A DNA stretch of 52,260 bases, from the NCBI RefSeq assembly GCF_004793885.1, contig NZ_SRYG01000021.1:1-52260 (forward strand), read 5' to 3'. Under the pieces are notes generated by a model. The model worked only from the letters and a program-made list of their open reading frames with translations, ran no database searches and was not told the DNA's origin. The position numbers and the translations under genes were made by a program. This DNA comes from Dubosiella muris (lineage in GTDB: Bacteria; Bacillota_I; Bacilli_A; Erysipelotrichales; Erysipelotrichaceae). Below are positions 17,377 to 25,405 of the stretch, in pieces. Position 1 is the first letter of the stretch, and each line of letters begins with the position of its first letter.

Positions 17377-18223
17377 AGTTTTTATCGCCCGCGATCGCGT
17401 TTTCATGTCTGGCAATCGAAGCGTACGCGTCCGGCCGCATCGAAGTGAGGAAAAGATAGAGAATTTCCACCACCAGAGTCGCTGATACCCGCGAAAAGCA
17501 GTATCCGTCAAGAAAGACTTTTTCACGCGTCGCCGTCGTGATATGAAAATCGCAGCGTTTCGCGACCGACGACTGTTCGTTGTTCGTAATCGCGACCACC
17601 GTCGCTCCCTTTTCTTTCGCCGCCTCAATCGTCATGACGACTTCGCGCGATTCTCCCGAATTGGAAATGGCGATCACCACATCCTCTTTCCCTAAATTGT
17701 ACGTAAAGCCGACCTGGGCTTCCCAAATTGTCTGCGCGACCGCCAGAATGCCGATTTGATTCAGCTTAAACGCGCCGTCGAGTGCGACCGGAATCGTGTT
17801 GCCGGCCGCGACAAACTGCACAATTCGCGCTTGATTGACGCGCGTAAGAACCGCATCCAGCACGGCTGGGTCCATCATCGAAACGGTTTGTTTGAGCTCT
17901 TCCGTTTTATTCGCCAAAATATTTTGCAGCGACTGCTCCATCTCGCGCGCCGAAATGCGATTCGACAAATTCGTATCGGTCAGATGGGCGTCCACCATTT
18001 CCTTCGCTATTGATATTTTCAAATGATGAAATCCCTTGGCGCCGATCTTCCTGCAAAACCGGGAAACCGACGCCTCGCTCGATCCGGACGCTTGCGCCAG
18101 CTCTCCCACCGTCATATCAACCACTTTATCATAGTGGTTGATCATATATTTCGCGATCTTCTTCTCCGATTCGAAAAAAGAATCATAGCTTGAACAAATC
18201 GTGTCCATTATCGTTTTTTCCAT
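17375..18223 (-). CDS. RpiR/MurR-family regulator with SIS domain
   Basis: A 282-residue transcription factor. Residues 1-75 hold the RpiR helix-turn-helix (TVGELAQASGSSEASVSRFCRKIGAKGFHHLK); residues about 110-270 form a SIS sugar-phosphate-binding domain (FVAAGNTIPVAL, then ISNSGESREVVMTIEAAKEKGATVVAIT). It has its own promoter and terminator and lies between the PTS operon and the pfkB operon, either of which it could control in response to a phosphorylated sugar. It is one of three RpiR proteins here. Confidence 0.92.
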   Translation of the reverse strand: MEKTIMDTICSSYDSFFESEKKIAKYMINHYDKVVDMTVGELAQASGSSEASVSRFCRKIGAKGFHHLKISIAKEMVDAHLTDTNLSNRISAREMEQSLQNILANKTEELKQTVSMMDPAVLDAVLTRVNQARIVQFVAAGNTIPVALDGAFKLNQIGILAVAQTIWEAQVGFTYNLGKEDVVIAISNSGESREVVMTIEAAKEKGATVVAITNNEQSSVAKRCDFHITTATREKVFLDGYCFSRVSATLVVEILYLFLTSMRPDAYASIARHENAIAGDKN

Positions 18224-18282
18224 TGCCGCCTCCGTATCGAAATTTCATGTCCAGCAAGCCCATGAATATTGTTTTCACGTCC

Positions 18283-18311
18283 ATCATAAAATATTTCAAC
18301 AAAAAGCACAA
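18283..18311 (-). promoter_or_regulatory. Promoter of the RpiR gene at 17.4 kb
   Basis: Minus-strand TTGTGC (18306-18311), 17-base spacer, TATGAT (18283-18288). It starts right at the terminator of the upstream operon. Confidence 0.5.
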
Positions 18312-18334
18312 CAAAAGCCCGCCAAACGCGGGCT
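18311..18334 (-). terminator. Terminator of the sugar-acid PTS operon
   Basis: Minus-strand AGCCCGC-GTTTG-GCGGGCT followed by TTTGTTG, seven bases after the HAD gene. Confidence 0.75.
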
Positions 18335-18340
18335 CCCGTT

Positions 18341-18994
18341 TTATTCGTTTTTCAGCAAAAACGACATATCCTTCTCGATTTTTTCCCCAATTCTTGGATC
18401 GACCCGTCGATCCTCGATGACTTGCACGACATCCAGTCCCGCGTTCCTTGCCGCCTGTACGCCAATGGACGAGTCCTCGAGCACGAGCGCCTTGTCCTTC
18501 GGGGTGCCGGTGAGCGCGAGCGCCTTTTCATAAATGTCGGGCGCCGGTTTGACATGCTCGACATCGTCGGCGTTGACCATGACATCGAACAAGTCAAAGA
18601 CCCCGGTCTTTTTCAAAATATCGGTGGCACGTTTTTTACGGCAGCTGGACGCCAGCGCGATTTTCTTTCCATCTTTTTTCAGCTGTTCAAGCACTTCCTT
18701 GACGTACGGCAGCAAGTGCAAGTCGCCTTTGTCCAGCGATTCGTAAATAAAATCCTCCCGCACTTGAAACAATTTGCCATACAGCGTCGGATCGTGGAAC
18801 TGGTCGACAATGAACTGCTCGCACGACATCGCGCTTTTCCCGTTCCACGAAGCGATAATGGCGTCGTCCACATGCAAACCATACGCCTCGAACGCCTTTT
18901 TCCAGCCAATCCGGTAAATATCCTCGCTATTGACAAGCAACCCGTCCATGTCGAAAATGAACGTGTCGTAGTCCTCTCTCCAGTTTTTTTCCAT
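18341..18994 (-). CDS. HAD-IA phosphatase/phosphomutase-like
   Basis: A 217-residue HAD subfamily IA enzyme, similar in layout to beta-phosphoglucomutase and sugar-phosphate phosphatases. Motif I is FDMDGLLVNSE, motif II is ALASSCRKK, the Lys of motif III lies in VKPAPDIYEKAL, and motif IV is LVLEDSSIGVQAARNAG. The ATG at 18994 has GGGGAGG 11 bases upstream. It lies 36 bases downstream of the aldolase and ends the PTS operon, so it may dephosphorylate a pathway or dead-end intermediate. Confidence 0.87.
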   Translation of the reverse strand: MEKNWREDYDTFIFDMDGLLVNSEDIYRIGWKKAFEAYGLHVDDAIIASWNGKSAMSCEQFIVDQFHDPTLYGKLFQVREDFIYESLDKGDLHLLPYVKEVLEQLKKDGKKIALASSCRKKRATDILKKTGVFDLFDVMVNADDVEHVKPAPDIYEKALALTGTPKDKALVLEDSSIGVQAARNAGLDVVQVIEDRRVDPRIGEKIEKDMSFLLKNE

Positions 18995-19030
18995 CAAGCA
19001 AACCTCCCCGCCTGAAGGATACCACATTTG

Positions 19031-19675
19031 TCACGCACGATAACCCGCAATGATCTCCACCAGTTTTTTCGCCTCGTTCGTCACCGCGTCGAAATCGCCT
19101 GTTTTCGCGCCCTTCGTCAGCGATCCGCCAAGGCCAACCGCCACGGCGCCCTGGTCGAGCCAGTCCTTCAAGTTGTCGGCGCTCACGCCTCCAGTCGGCA
19201 TGAACTGCGCCTGCGGCAGCGGGCCGTGGAACGCCTTGATCGCCTTGGCGCCATACAGCTCGCCTGGAAACAGCTTGATGATGTCGGCCCCGTATTGGAG
19301 CGCGTCCGCGATTTCCTTGACCGTCACCGCGCCCGGGAAGCACGGTATTTGGTACAAGTTGCACAGCTTCATGATGTCCTTGTCAAAATGCGGGCACACC
19401 ACAAAGTCGGCCCCGGCCAAAATGGCGAGCCGGGCGCTCACGATGTCCAGCACCGTGCCGGCGCCGACGACCATGTCCGGCTTGTCCTTGTTGGCCTCCT
19501 TGATTTTGGCGATGACCTGCTCGGCGTGCGGGATCGTGAACGTGATTTCCATCAGGTGGATCCCGCCCTTGTAAATGGCGTCCACCATCTTGTTTACTTC
19601 CTCAAAGCCGGCGCCGCGGATGACCGCGACAAGCTTTTCCTTTTTTAACGTTTGTATCGTTTCCAGTTTACCCAT
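19031..19675 (-). CDS. KDPG/KHG-type aldolase
   Basis: A 214-residue class I aldolase cleaving 2-keto-3-deoxy-6-phosphogluconate or a related acid to pyruvate and an aldehyde. The catalytic Glu is in LMEITFTIPHAE, the Schiff-base Lys in IIKLFPGELYG, and the phosphate loop is MPTGGVSADN. I start at MGKLETIQ (19675), preceded by AAGGAGA; an open frame of 121 more codons upstream is the shadow of PTS IIA. It is distinct from the hexuronate-linked aldolase at 47.8 kb, so the cell has two; this one should serve the PTS substrate. Confidence 0.9.
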   Translation of the reverse strand: MGKLETIQTLKKEKLVAVIRGAGFEEVNKMVDAIYKGGIHLMEITFTIPHAEQVIAKIKEANKDKPDMVVGAGTVLDIVSARLAILAGADFVVCPHFDKDIMKLCNLYQIPCFPGAVTVKEIADALQYGADIIKLFPGELYGAKAIKAFHGPLPQAQFMPTGGVSADNLKDWLDQGAVAVGLGGSLTKGAKTGDFDAVTNEAKKLVEIIAGYRA

Positions 19676-19686
19676 TGTCTTTCTCC

Positions 19687-20130
19687 TTAAAAATCCATAT
19701 CTTCCTCGGCCAGATCCATCGGGGAGTGGTGCCAGACGTTGACGCCCTCCTTGCCCTGGTACGAAACGAGGTCGGGAATGTCGTGAAACGGCGTGCCGAT
19801 GATTTGATGGTTGATCGTTTCCAGCACCATCGGCATGTTCAATCCGCTTAACACATACACGTTGTCTTTGCGCGTCTCCTCCATTTGATTCGTGATCAGC
19901 AGAGACTGGTTGTAAGGGCTCGCGTTCAGCAAATCCGTCATGACGATGACGCCGTCGCCCTGGTCGACTTTGTCGACCGCCGTGTTGATTTTGGCGCCCA
20001 GCGCCTCCACGTCGTCCCCTAAATTCAGGTTGACGCATTCCATATTGTCTGTGACCCCGAAAATGACCTGGGCCGCGCTTTTAAATCCTTCGCTCAAGTT
20101 TCCATGAGCGGCAAGTACGATTCCTAACAT
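19687..20130 (-). CDS. PTS mannose/fructose/sorbose-family EIIA
   Basis: A 147-residue cytosolic phosphocarrier. The phosphorylated His is His9 in IVLAAHGNLSEG, followed by VIVMTDLLNASPYN. The IIA domain is separate, not fused to IIB as in ManX. It passes phosphate from HPr to the IIB encoded at 20.96 kb. It sits between a membrane protein of unknown role and the aldolase. Confidence 0.93.
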   Translation of the reverse strand: MLGIVLAAHGNLSEGFKSAAQVIFGVTDNMECVNLNLGDDVEALGAKINTAVDKVDQGDGVIVMTDLLNASPYNQSLLITNQMEETRKDNVYVLSGLNMPMVLETINHQIIGTPFHDIPDLVSYQGKEGVNVWHHSPMDLAEEDMDF

Positions 20131-20146
20131 ACGATTCCTTTCCTGT

Positions 20147-20947
20147 TCAAGCCAGCCACCGCGTGACTTGCTCGATATTGTTTTGGTTGATTGTTTTAGC
20201 GTGAAGCTGTTTTGAGCTCAACACGTAGCGGTCTGCCTGCTTGCTGGCGGCAAACACGCGCTCCACGCCCTCCTGACTGACTCGATGCAGCGGCGCGTCG
20301 GCTCCTACGCAATCCAGAAAAACGAGCCGGCATCCTTTTTTCGCGTTCAGGCTTTTTTTCAATTCTTTAAACGAGCCGTGCGCCCTCTCCACAAAGACGA
20401 ACGCTGTCGATTTTGGCGCGCATTCCACCATGTTGAGCATCGCCAAAATCGAGGATGTGTTACGCACAAGCGAAGGCGAGACGGACGATCCGTCGCGGAT
20501 CATCCGCGCCCATCCAAACAGAAGCAGAAAGCCGAGTCCGAAAACCACGACGCCAACGCCTTGGACTTTCATACGGAAGAACATCCCGGCAAGCGCGATC
20601 GTCGCGACAAGCCAGCACGCGATATCAAGTCCTAGTTTGCGCATCGTCTTTCGTTTCACGTCCTGTACGTCGAGCAAGTCCAAATCGCCAAGCACGGGTC
20701 TTGCGCCTTCGAAGTACGTCACGATGATTTGGTCCGCCTTTGCCGGATCATGCACGACGACACGGTATGCCGGCTCTTTTTTCGTGCCGGTGTTCTCGAC
20801 GCGCACATCGGCGTCGAGCGCCTGCAAATCGGTCGCCAGCGCCCGGACGAATTTTCGCTTTTGACGTTTCGTGTACCGTTGCCGAAACAAGTACTGGTAG
20901 TGAAACAGCCAGTCGTTCCAGCGTTCGGATCGTTTTTCCGCTTCCAT
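20147..20947 (-). CDS. Membrane protein resembling an inactivated M28 peptidase
   Basis: A 266-residue protein set between PTS IIB and IIA genes, with 12- and 16-base gaps. Residues 1-100 are cytosolic or external; two membrane segments follow (about 105-125 and 128-148), then a 115-residue domain. The pattern resembles Firmicute membrane-bound M28-like proteins: KRKFVRALATDLQAL...VRVE, then VHDPAKADQIIVTYFEG where active relatives have a HYDT motif, NTSSILAMLNM where they have DNTSG, and AFVFVERAHG where they have the catalytic Glu. All metal-ligand positions look lost. This resemblance is from memory of motifs and could be chance. Function unknown; possibly a PTS accessory. Confidence 0.6.
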   Translation of the reverse strand: MEAEKRSERWNDWLFHYQYLFRQRYTKRQKRKFVRALATDLQALDADVRVENTGTKKEPAYRVVVHDPAKADQIIVTYFEGARPVLGDLDLLDVQDVKRKTMRKLGLDIACWLVATIALAGMFFRMKVQGVGVVVFGLGFLLLFGWARMIRDGSSVSPSLVRNTSSILAMLNMVECAPKSTAFVFVERAHGSFKELKKSLNAKKGCRLVFLDCVGADAPLHRVSQEGVERVFAASKQADRYVLSSKQLHAKTINQNNIEQVTRWLA

Positions 20948-20959
20948 ACGCGCTCCTTT

Positions 20960-21466
20960 CTACAAGTCGAACTTCTTCAAAATTTCCTTCAATTCCGTTC
21001 TTGGAAGAGACGGCGTGGCTTGGAAGTAAATGTCCTCCACCCCGTATTTCTCGTTCATTTCCTTCAGCAGCAGCGCGTCGTTCTTGTTCAAATACACCGC
21101 CTTGGTGACCGGCAAATCGGTGGCCGGATCCTTTTTCGCGATGCCGCCGATGTTTAGCTCCTTCATTGGCACGCCGTGCTTGACAAGCTCGTACATGACG
21201 CCAACCGTCTTGGCGATCAAAATACAGCTGTAATCTTTAAAGTTGAACTCGTCCCAGTAGTATTTCGCCTTGTCCGGCGTGATGACGATCGTCTTTTGTC
21301 CGGTCCGTCCGCCCGCGCTCTTGTACAAGCCGCGCATGAATTTGTCTTTCGCCACGACTTCGTCCACCACGAAGATGGAATTGACACCCGCTTTTTGCGA
21401 CAACGTCGTCATAACCTGCCCGTGAATTAAACGCTCGTCCACCCGAGCCAAATTGATTTCTCCCAT
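20960..21466 (-). CDS. PTS mannose-family EIIB
   Basis: A 168-residue IIB protein. The phosphorylated residue is His15 in the signature ARVDERLIHGQV. It accepts phosphate from IIA and hands it to the sugar bound by IIC-IID. It lies 30 bases after the IID gene. Confidence 0.94.
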   Translation of the reverse strand: MGEINLARVDERLIHGQVMTTLSQKAGVNSIFVVDEVVAKDKFMRGLYKSAGGRTGQKTIVITPDKAKYYWDEFNFKDYSCILIAKTVGVMYELVKHGVPMKELNIGGIAKKDPATDLPVTKAVYLNKNDALLLKEMNEKYGVEDIYFQATPSLPRTELKEILKKFDL

Positions 21467-21496
21467 GATACACTCCTTTATTATGTTTTTTCTTCT

Positions 21497-22351
21497 TTAC
21501 AAAATACCAATAGCGGCTAAAACGATCAGGATCAATGTCAGCCACAGCAAGCCGTGCGTGACTTTCAAGCCTTTCTTCTGATAGAAGAAGTAAACGCCCA
21601 TGACGACGGCAAGCGGCAGGATGCCCGGAATGATGGAATCCAGCAGTTCCTGGAGCACGAATTCACGTCCGGACAAGTTGAACGCCAGCGACGACGTGAC
21701 TTTGACGTAGTTTCCGGCCAGGATGCCCATCATGAACATACCAAGCACGGACAGCATTTCGATCGCCGACTGAATCGCCGAGCTTTGAAGCAAGCCAGTC
21801 GCGTTGCGTCCCATGTTGAACGACTGGTGCGCCAAAAACAAGCCAAGCGCCAGCTGGTACGTCGCGAAACAGATGAACGGGAAGATGGCGCCCATCGGGC
21901 TGCCTTGCTGCGCCCACGGAATGGCCATCGCGATAAAGATGTACTGCACGGTACCCGAGTCGATGGCGTCTCCAATGCCGGCCAAAGCGCCCATCAAGCC
22001 CGCCTTGGTGTTATAAAGCAAGTCGTCGGACATGAGAATGTCCTCGTGGTTGTACTGCTCGGCGGCGCGCTGCGCCTCCATGCTCGCCATCAGGCCGGTG
22101 ATGACGCCGCCGCCCCACGACAGCTGGGTGTTGAAGAACAGCAGCTGGCGCTTGTACGCCTTTTTCAGCTCTTCCGGATCTTTATACAGCTTTTTCAAAA
22201 TCGGCATCATCGCATACAACAGCGATGGCGCGACGTATTTTTCAAACGAGTGCGGGATCTCGTTGGCAAAGTGCCAGCGCACATACGTGCGGGTGATATC
22301 CTTTTTCGTCAATGTTTCAGGTTTTTGATCTATATTATTGTTTGTGTTCAT
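21497..22351 (-). CDS. PTS mannose-family EIID
   Basis: A 284-residue membrane component. It has the family blocks PSLLYAMMPILKKLYKD, FFNTQLSWGGGVITGL, the MAGLMGALAGIGDAIDSGTV loop and a C-terminal run of hydrophobic segments. It pairs with IIC to form the translocator. AAGGAG precedes the ATG, and the gap to IIC is 11 bases. Confidence 0.94.
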   Translation of the reverse strand: MNTNNNIDQKPETLTKKDITRTYVRWHFANEIPHSFEKYVAPSLLYAMMPILKKLYKDPEELKKAYKRQLLFFNTQLSWGGGVITGLMASMEAQRAAEQYNHEDILMSDDLLYNTKAGLMGALAGIGDAIDSGTVQYIFIAMAIPWAQQGSPMGAIFPFICFATYQLALGLFLAHQSFNMGRNATGLLQSSAIQSAIEMLSVLGMFMMGILAGNYVKVTSSLAFNLSGREFVLQELLDSIIPGILPLAVVMGVYFFYQKKGLKVTHGLLWLTLILIVLAAIGIL

Positions 22352-22362
22352 ACGTTTGCTCC

Positions 22363-23199
22363 TTAAAAACCATCGTCGTAGTCGTCGTCATCGTCTTCGA
22401 TCACGCCTTCGACTACCATTTCCGTAGCCGCTTTGGCGGCCGGCTGGCGTTTCAGCTGCGAGTAGATCACCGCGATAATGACGCCAAGAACGGCGTAGGT
22501 TACCATCGTGATCTTGAGCGAGGCGAAAATAACCGACATAAAGTAGGCGAGGAAGAAGAACACCATCAAGTCCTTGCGGCCGATGACGTAAATCGTCGTC
22601 GCGATACCAATCGCGGCCAATCCGTTTCCTACCACCTGCAAAATGTGGATGAACGCCGTGCCTTCCAGCGCCGCGATCGCGTTGGCGATCAACGGAACGC
22701 CCAAGTACAAGGCGATAAAGATCAGCGGAACGTACAACACGAACGACACGATCGTCGGATACGTGATGATCGAGCGGGAAATGGCTTTCTCGTCCATCTT
22801 CTCCACGGCCCGGTCCGTCGCCTGGCCGACAAACGTGTTCAGGAAGAAGCGGAACTGGTACAAGTAGCCGCCAAGCAGTCCAACCGGCACGGCGATGGCC
22901 ACGGCTTCGGTGGCGTCCAAATCGCCTAACAGCGCGACAGGCACCGCGATGGCCGCCGCGACGCAAGGCTCGCTTGGCATCGAGCCGCCTGGCGAGAACA
23001 CGCCCATGTAAATGAGCTGCAAAGCGGCCGTGACGATCATGGCGTCTTTGACCTGATTCATGACGACGCCGCAAATCAGACCGGTCATCAACGGACTAAA
23101 ACGAAGGGTAAGGGTGGCGCCTCCAAGCAGCCATCGGGACATGACCGCCGCGACCCAGAGGGCGATAATCAAGCTTTGAGTGATACTAAGTGTTTCCAT
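22363..23199 (-). CDS. PTS mannose-family EIIC
   Basis: A 278-residue polytopic sugar channel. GVFSPGGSMPSEPCVAAAIAVP is the conserved IIC substrate loop, followed by several long hydrophobic segments. The C-terminus ends in an unusual acidic tail, EDDDDDYDDGF, which should lie in the cytoplasm and is not typical of the family. It is the first PTS gene after the GldA-like dehydrogenase. Confidence 0.93.
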   Translation of the reverse strand: METLSITQSLIIALWVAAVMSRWLLGGATLTLRFSPLMTGLICGVVMNQVKDAMIVTAALQLIYMGVFSPGGSMPSEPCVAAAIAVPVALLGDLDATEAVAIAVPVGLLGGYLYQFRFFLNTFVGQATDRAVEKMDEKAISRSIITYPTIVSFVLYVPLIFIALYLGVPLIANAIAALEGTAFIHILQVVGNGLAAIGIATTIYVIGRKDLMVFFFLAYFMSVIFASLKITMVTYAVLGVIIAVIYSQLKRQPAAKAATEMVVEGVIEDDDDDYDDGF

Positions 23200-23237
23200 A
23201 TGTGTTTACCTATGATTTTGTTTTTTCTCTATTGTTC

Positions 23238-24347
23238 TTATTGATAGCGCGTCATGTAGTCTTCCAGCCGCAACAGCTTGTCTTTTAAAATGGCTGGATT
23301 GATTTCGATTGGAATCAGGTGGACTTTTTCCTTGCCATCCATGAACGCGACGATTTGGTCGACGACTTGCTCGTCTTGCGGATACAAGTTCATTTGATGC
23401 ATCGAAAGCGGCAGCTTCAGCTCTTTGTACATCGGCATCAGCGCGTCGATTTCGTCCCATTTGTCTTCCAGGGCGAGCTGGTACAAAATGCCGTACGCCA
23501 CTTTCTCGCCATGCAAGTACTCGTGGCTGGCCGGGATGTATTTGCCCATGCCATCATGCAAGGCGTGGGCCGCGGCGTTGCGCGCGTACTTGTCGCCCAG
23601 ACCGCCAACCAGTCCGGCCACCGCGATGATGATTTCCGACAACCGGACGAATTCGTCGGAAACGACTTTGTGTTTCATGTCCTCGATCGCTTTGGAGCCA
23701 TCGTTCAAAATGGCTTGCCGGCACACTTCGGTGGCGGCTTTGGCCATTTGCAGGAACGGCTCGTTTTCCAGCGACGACTGCTCGAGGATGGCGACCGACT
23801 CGTACCATTTCGCCAGCGTGTCCGCCAGTCCGGCGATAAAGTATTCAACCGGCGAGTCGATGACGAGATTCGGATCGGTAATCAGGAACGCCGCCTGCCG
23901 CTTGTAGTGTTCGGATTTGCCTTCGGCTTCCCCGTTTTCCTTGTACATGACGGACAACGGCGTCCATGGCGCGCAGTTGCTGGCCAGCGTCGGGATGACG
24001 CCATACGTCACGTTGGACAGATGGCCGGTGACGCCGACGAGGTCGCACAGCTTGCCGCCCCCGACTCCGATGACGAAGTCGATGTTGTTGTCTTGGATGA
24101 TTTGGTCGAGGACGCCCGCTTCCTGGTAGCTGCATTCGCCGCTGTAGGTGTGATAGACGAAACGATAATTCGGATCGTTCAAAAAGGTGAGAAACGGCTT
24201 GGCGACTTGCCAGGAGCGCGTTCCGTGCACGATGAGCACGTTTTTGGCCTGATGTTCTTTCAGCAGACTTGGCACTTCGTTTTCGATCGCCTTGTCGCAA
24301 TACATGTAGTATTCAGGGCCGCATTTGATTTTCATATTGTTCAGCAT
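23238..24347 (-). CDS. GldA-like iron/zinc-dependent alcohol dehydrogenase
   Basis: A 369-residue member of the glycerol dehydrogenase-like metal-dependent family, similar in pattern to HcxA/YbdH. The nucleotide site is IGVGGGKLCDLVG; metal-ligand candidates are Asp in AGLADTLAKWYE and His residues in HALHDGMGKY and SHEYLHGEKVAYG. It lies between the hydroxyacid dehydrogenase and the PTS genes, so it likely reduces or oxidises the imported acid or a phosphorylated intermediate. AAGGA precedes the ATG. Substrate unknown. Confidence 0.85.
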   Translation of the reverse strand: MLNNMKIKCGPEYYMYCDKAIENEVPSLLKEHQAKNVLIVHGTRSWQVAKPFLTFLNDPNYRFVYHTYSGECSYQEAGVLDQIIQDNNIDFVIGVGGGKLCDLVGVTGHLSNVTYGVIPTLASNCAPWTPLSVMYKENGEAEGKSEHYKRQAAFLITDPNLVIDSPVEYFIAGLADTLAKWYESVAILEQSSLENEPFLQMAKAATEVCRQAILNDGSKAIEDMKHKVVSDEFVRLSEIIIAVAGLVGGLGDKYARNAAAHALHDGMGKYIPASHEYLHGEKVAYGILYQLALEDKWDEIDALMPMYKELKLPLSMHQMNLYPQDEQVVDQIVAFMDGKEKVHLIPIEINPAILKDKLLRLEDYMTRYQ

Positions 24348-24396
24348 ATTTTTTTCCTTCTTTGGTTCTTTATGATGGGTTTCTTCGATGAATATG

Positions 24397-25404
24397 CTAT
24401 AGTGGGAGTACAGAAGAGCTTACAGGCTGGACCGCGCGGTCCGGGCATTCGCCCCTTACCGCTTTTTCGATGTCATCCACGCATTTCAGGCCCATGTTTT
24501 CCAGACACTCCATCGTATAGGCAGACGTGTGGGGCGTCACGATCACATTGTCGAAACGCAAATACGGATGGTCGGCATGTCCCGGTTCCACTTCGAGGAC
24601 ATCCGTCGCGAATCCCGCGATCTTTCCTGATTCCAACCCTTCTACGACGGCTTGTTCATCCACAAGCGCCCCCCTGGCACTGTTGGAGATGTACACGCCG
24701 TTTTTCATTTTTTCCACTTCTTCAAAAGAAAGCATATGATAGTTGTCTTCGTTCAAGCTGGCGCACAGGCAAATGACGTCGCTTGTTCGAAGCAATTCAT
24801 CCAGTTCCACTTTTTTCACGCCGTAGGTGTCCATCGTCAGCTGGTCCACGTTGGGATCGTACGCGCACACCTCACACAAAAATCCGCCGCGCAAGATTTG
24901 CGCCACCAGACTGCCGGTGTTGCCGATTCCGATCAGGCCGGCTTTTTTATGGAGCAGCGAGTGGCCGACGTATTGGGCCCGCTCTTTCCAGCGGTCGTTT
25001 CGGGCGGCGGTGGCGGACTGCCACGTCTTGCGCATCAGCGCCAGCAAGTTGGCGACGTTGTTTTCCGCGACCGCGTCCCGCTCGACCAAGGCAGAAACAA
25101 TCGAAACGAGCGTGTCGTGGGCTTTGGCCGCCTCCAAGTCGATGTTGTTGTAGCCAATGCCGTGACGGGAAATCAACAGCAGCTTGTCCTTGTTTTCGAA
25201 AAACGTCTTGTCGAAAAACGGGGTGACGCTGGAAATGATCAAGTCGTATCCGTCCAGCAGCCGCGCCAGTTCTTCGCCGGGAATGTTTTGATCAACGGTG
25301 AACCGCTTGACTTCGCCAATTTTTTCCAGCCGCTTCACATGTTCGGGAAAGATTCGTCCAAAGCTGCTCGAGTTGACGAGCGCGATTTTATGAGGCTTCG
25401 TCAT
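24397..25404 (-). CDS. D-isomer-specific 2-hydroxyacid dehydrogenase
   Basis: A 335-residue NAD(P)-dependent enzyme reducing 2-keto acids. Features are the GIGNTGSLVAQIL Rossmann motif, catalytic Arg in NSARGALVDEQA, Glu in DVLEVEPGH, and His in VTPHTSAYT. The family includes 2-ketogluconate reductases, fitting the context next to 6-phosphogluconate dehydrogenase. The ATG at 25404 has GAGGAAAAG upstream and lies one base past the gnd stop. A 12-codon extension upstream overlaps gnd and is rejected. Confidence 0.88.
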   Translation of the reverse strand: MTKPHKIALVNSSSFGRIFPEHVKRLEKIGEVKRFTVDQNIPGEELARLLDGYDLIISSVTPFFDKTFFENKDKLLLISRHGIGYNNIDLEAAKAHDTLVSIVSALVERDAVAENNVANLLALMRKTWQSATAARNDRWKERAQYVGHSLLHKKAGLIGIGNTGSLVAQILRGGFLCEVCAYDPNVDQLTMDTYGVKKVELDELLRTSDVICLCASLNEDNYHMLSFEEVEKMKNGVYISNSARGALVDEQAVVEGLESGKIAGFATDVLEVEPGHADHPYLRFDNVIVTPHTSAYTMECLENMGLKCVDDIEKAVRGECPDRAVQPVSSSVLPL

Positions 25405-25405
25405 G

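Noticed and set aside
19676-20038. 121-codon N-terminal extension of the aldolase
   Set aside because: The extension is Arg/Gly/Gln-rich shadow of PTS IIA; the internal ATG at 19675 has AAGGAGA and gives the normal aldolase length.
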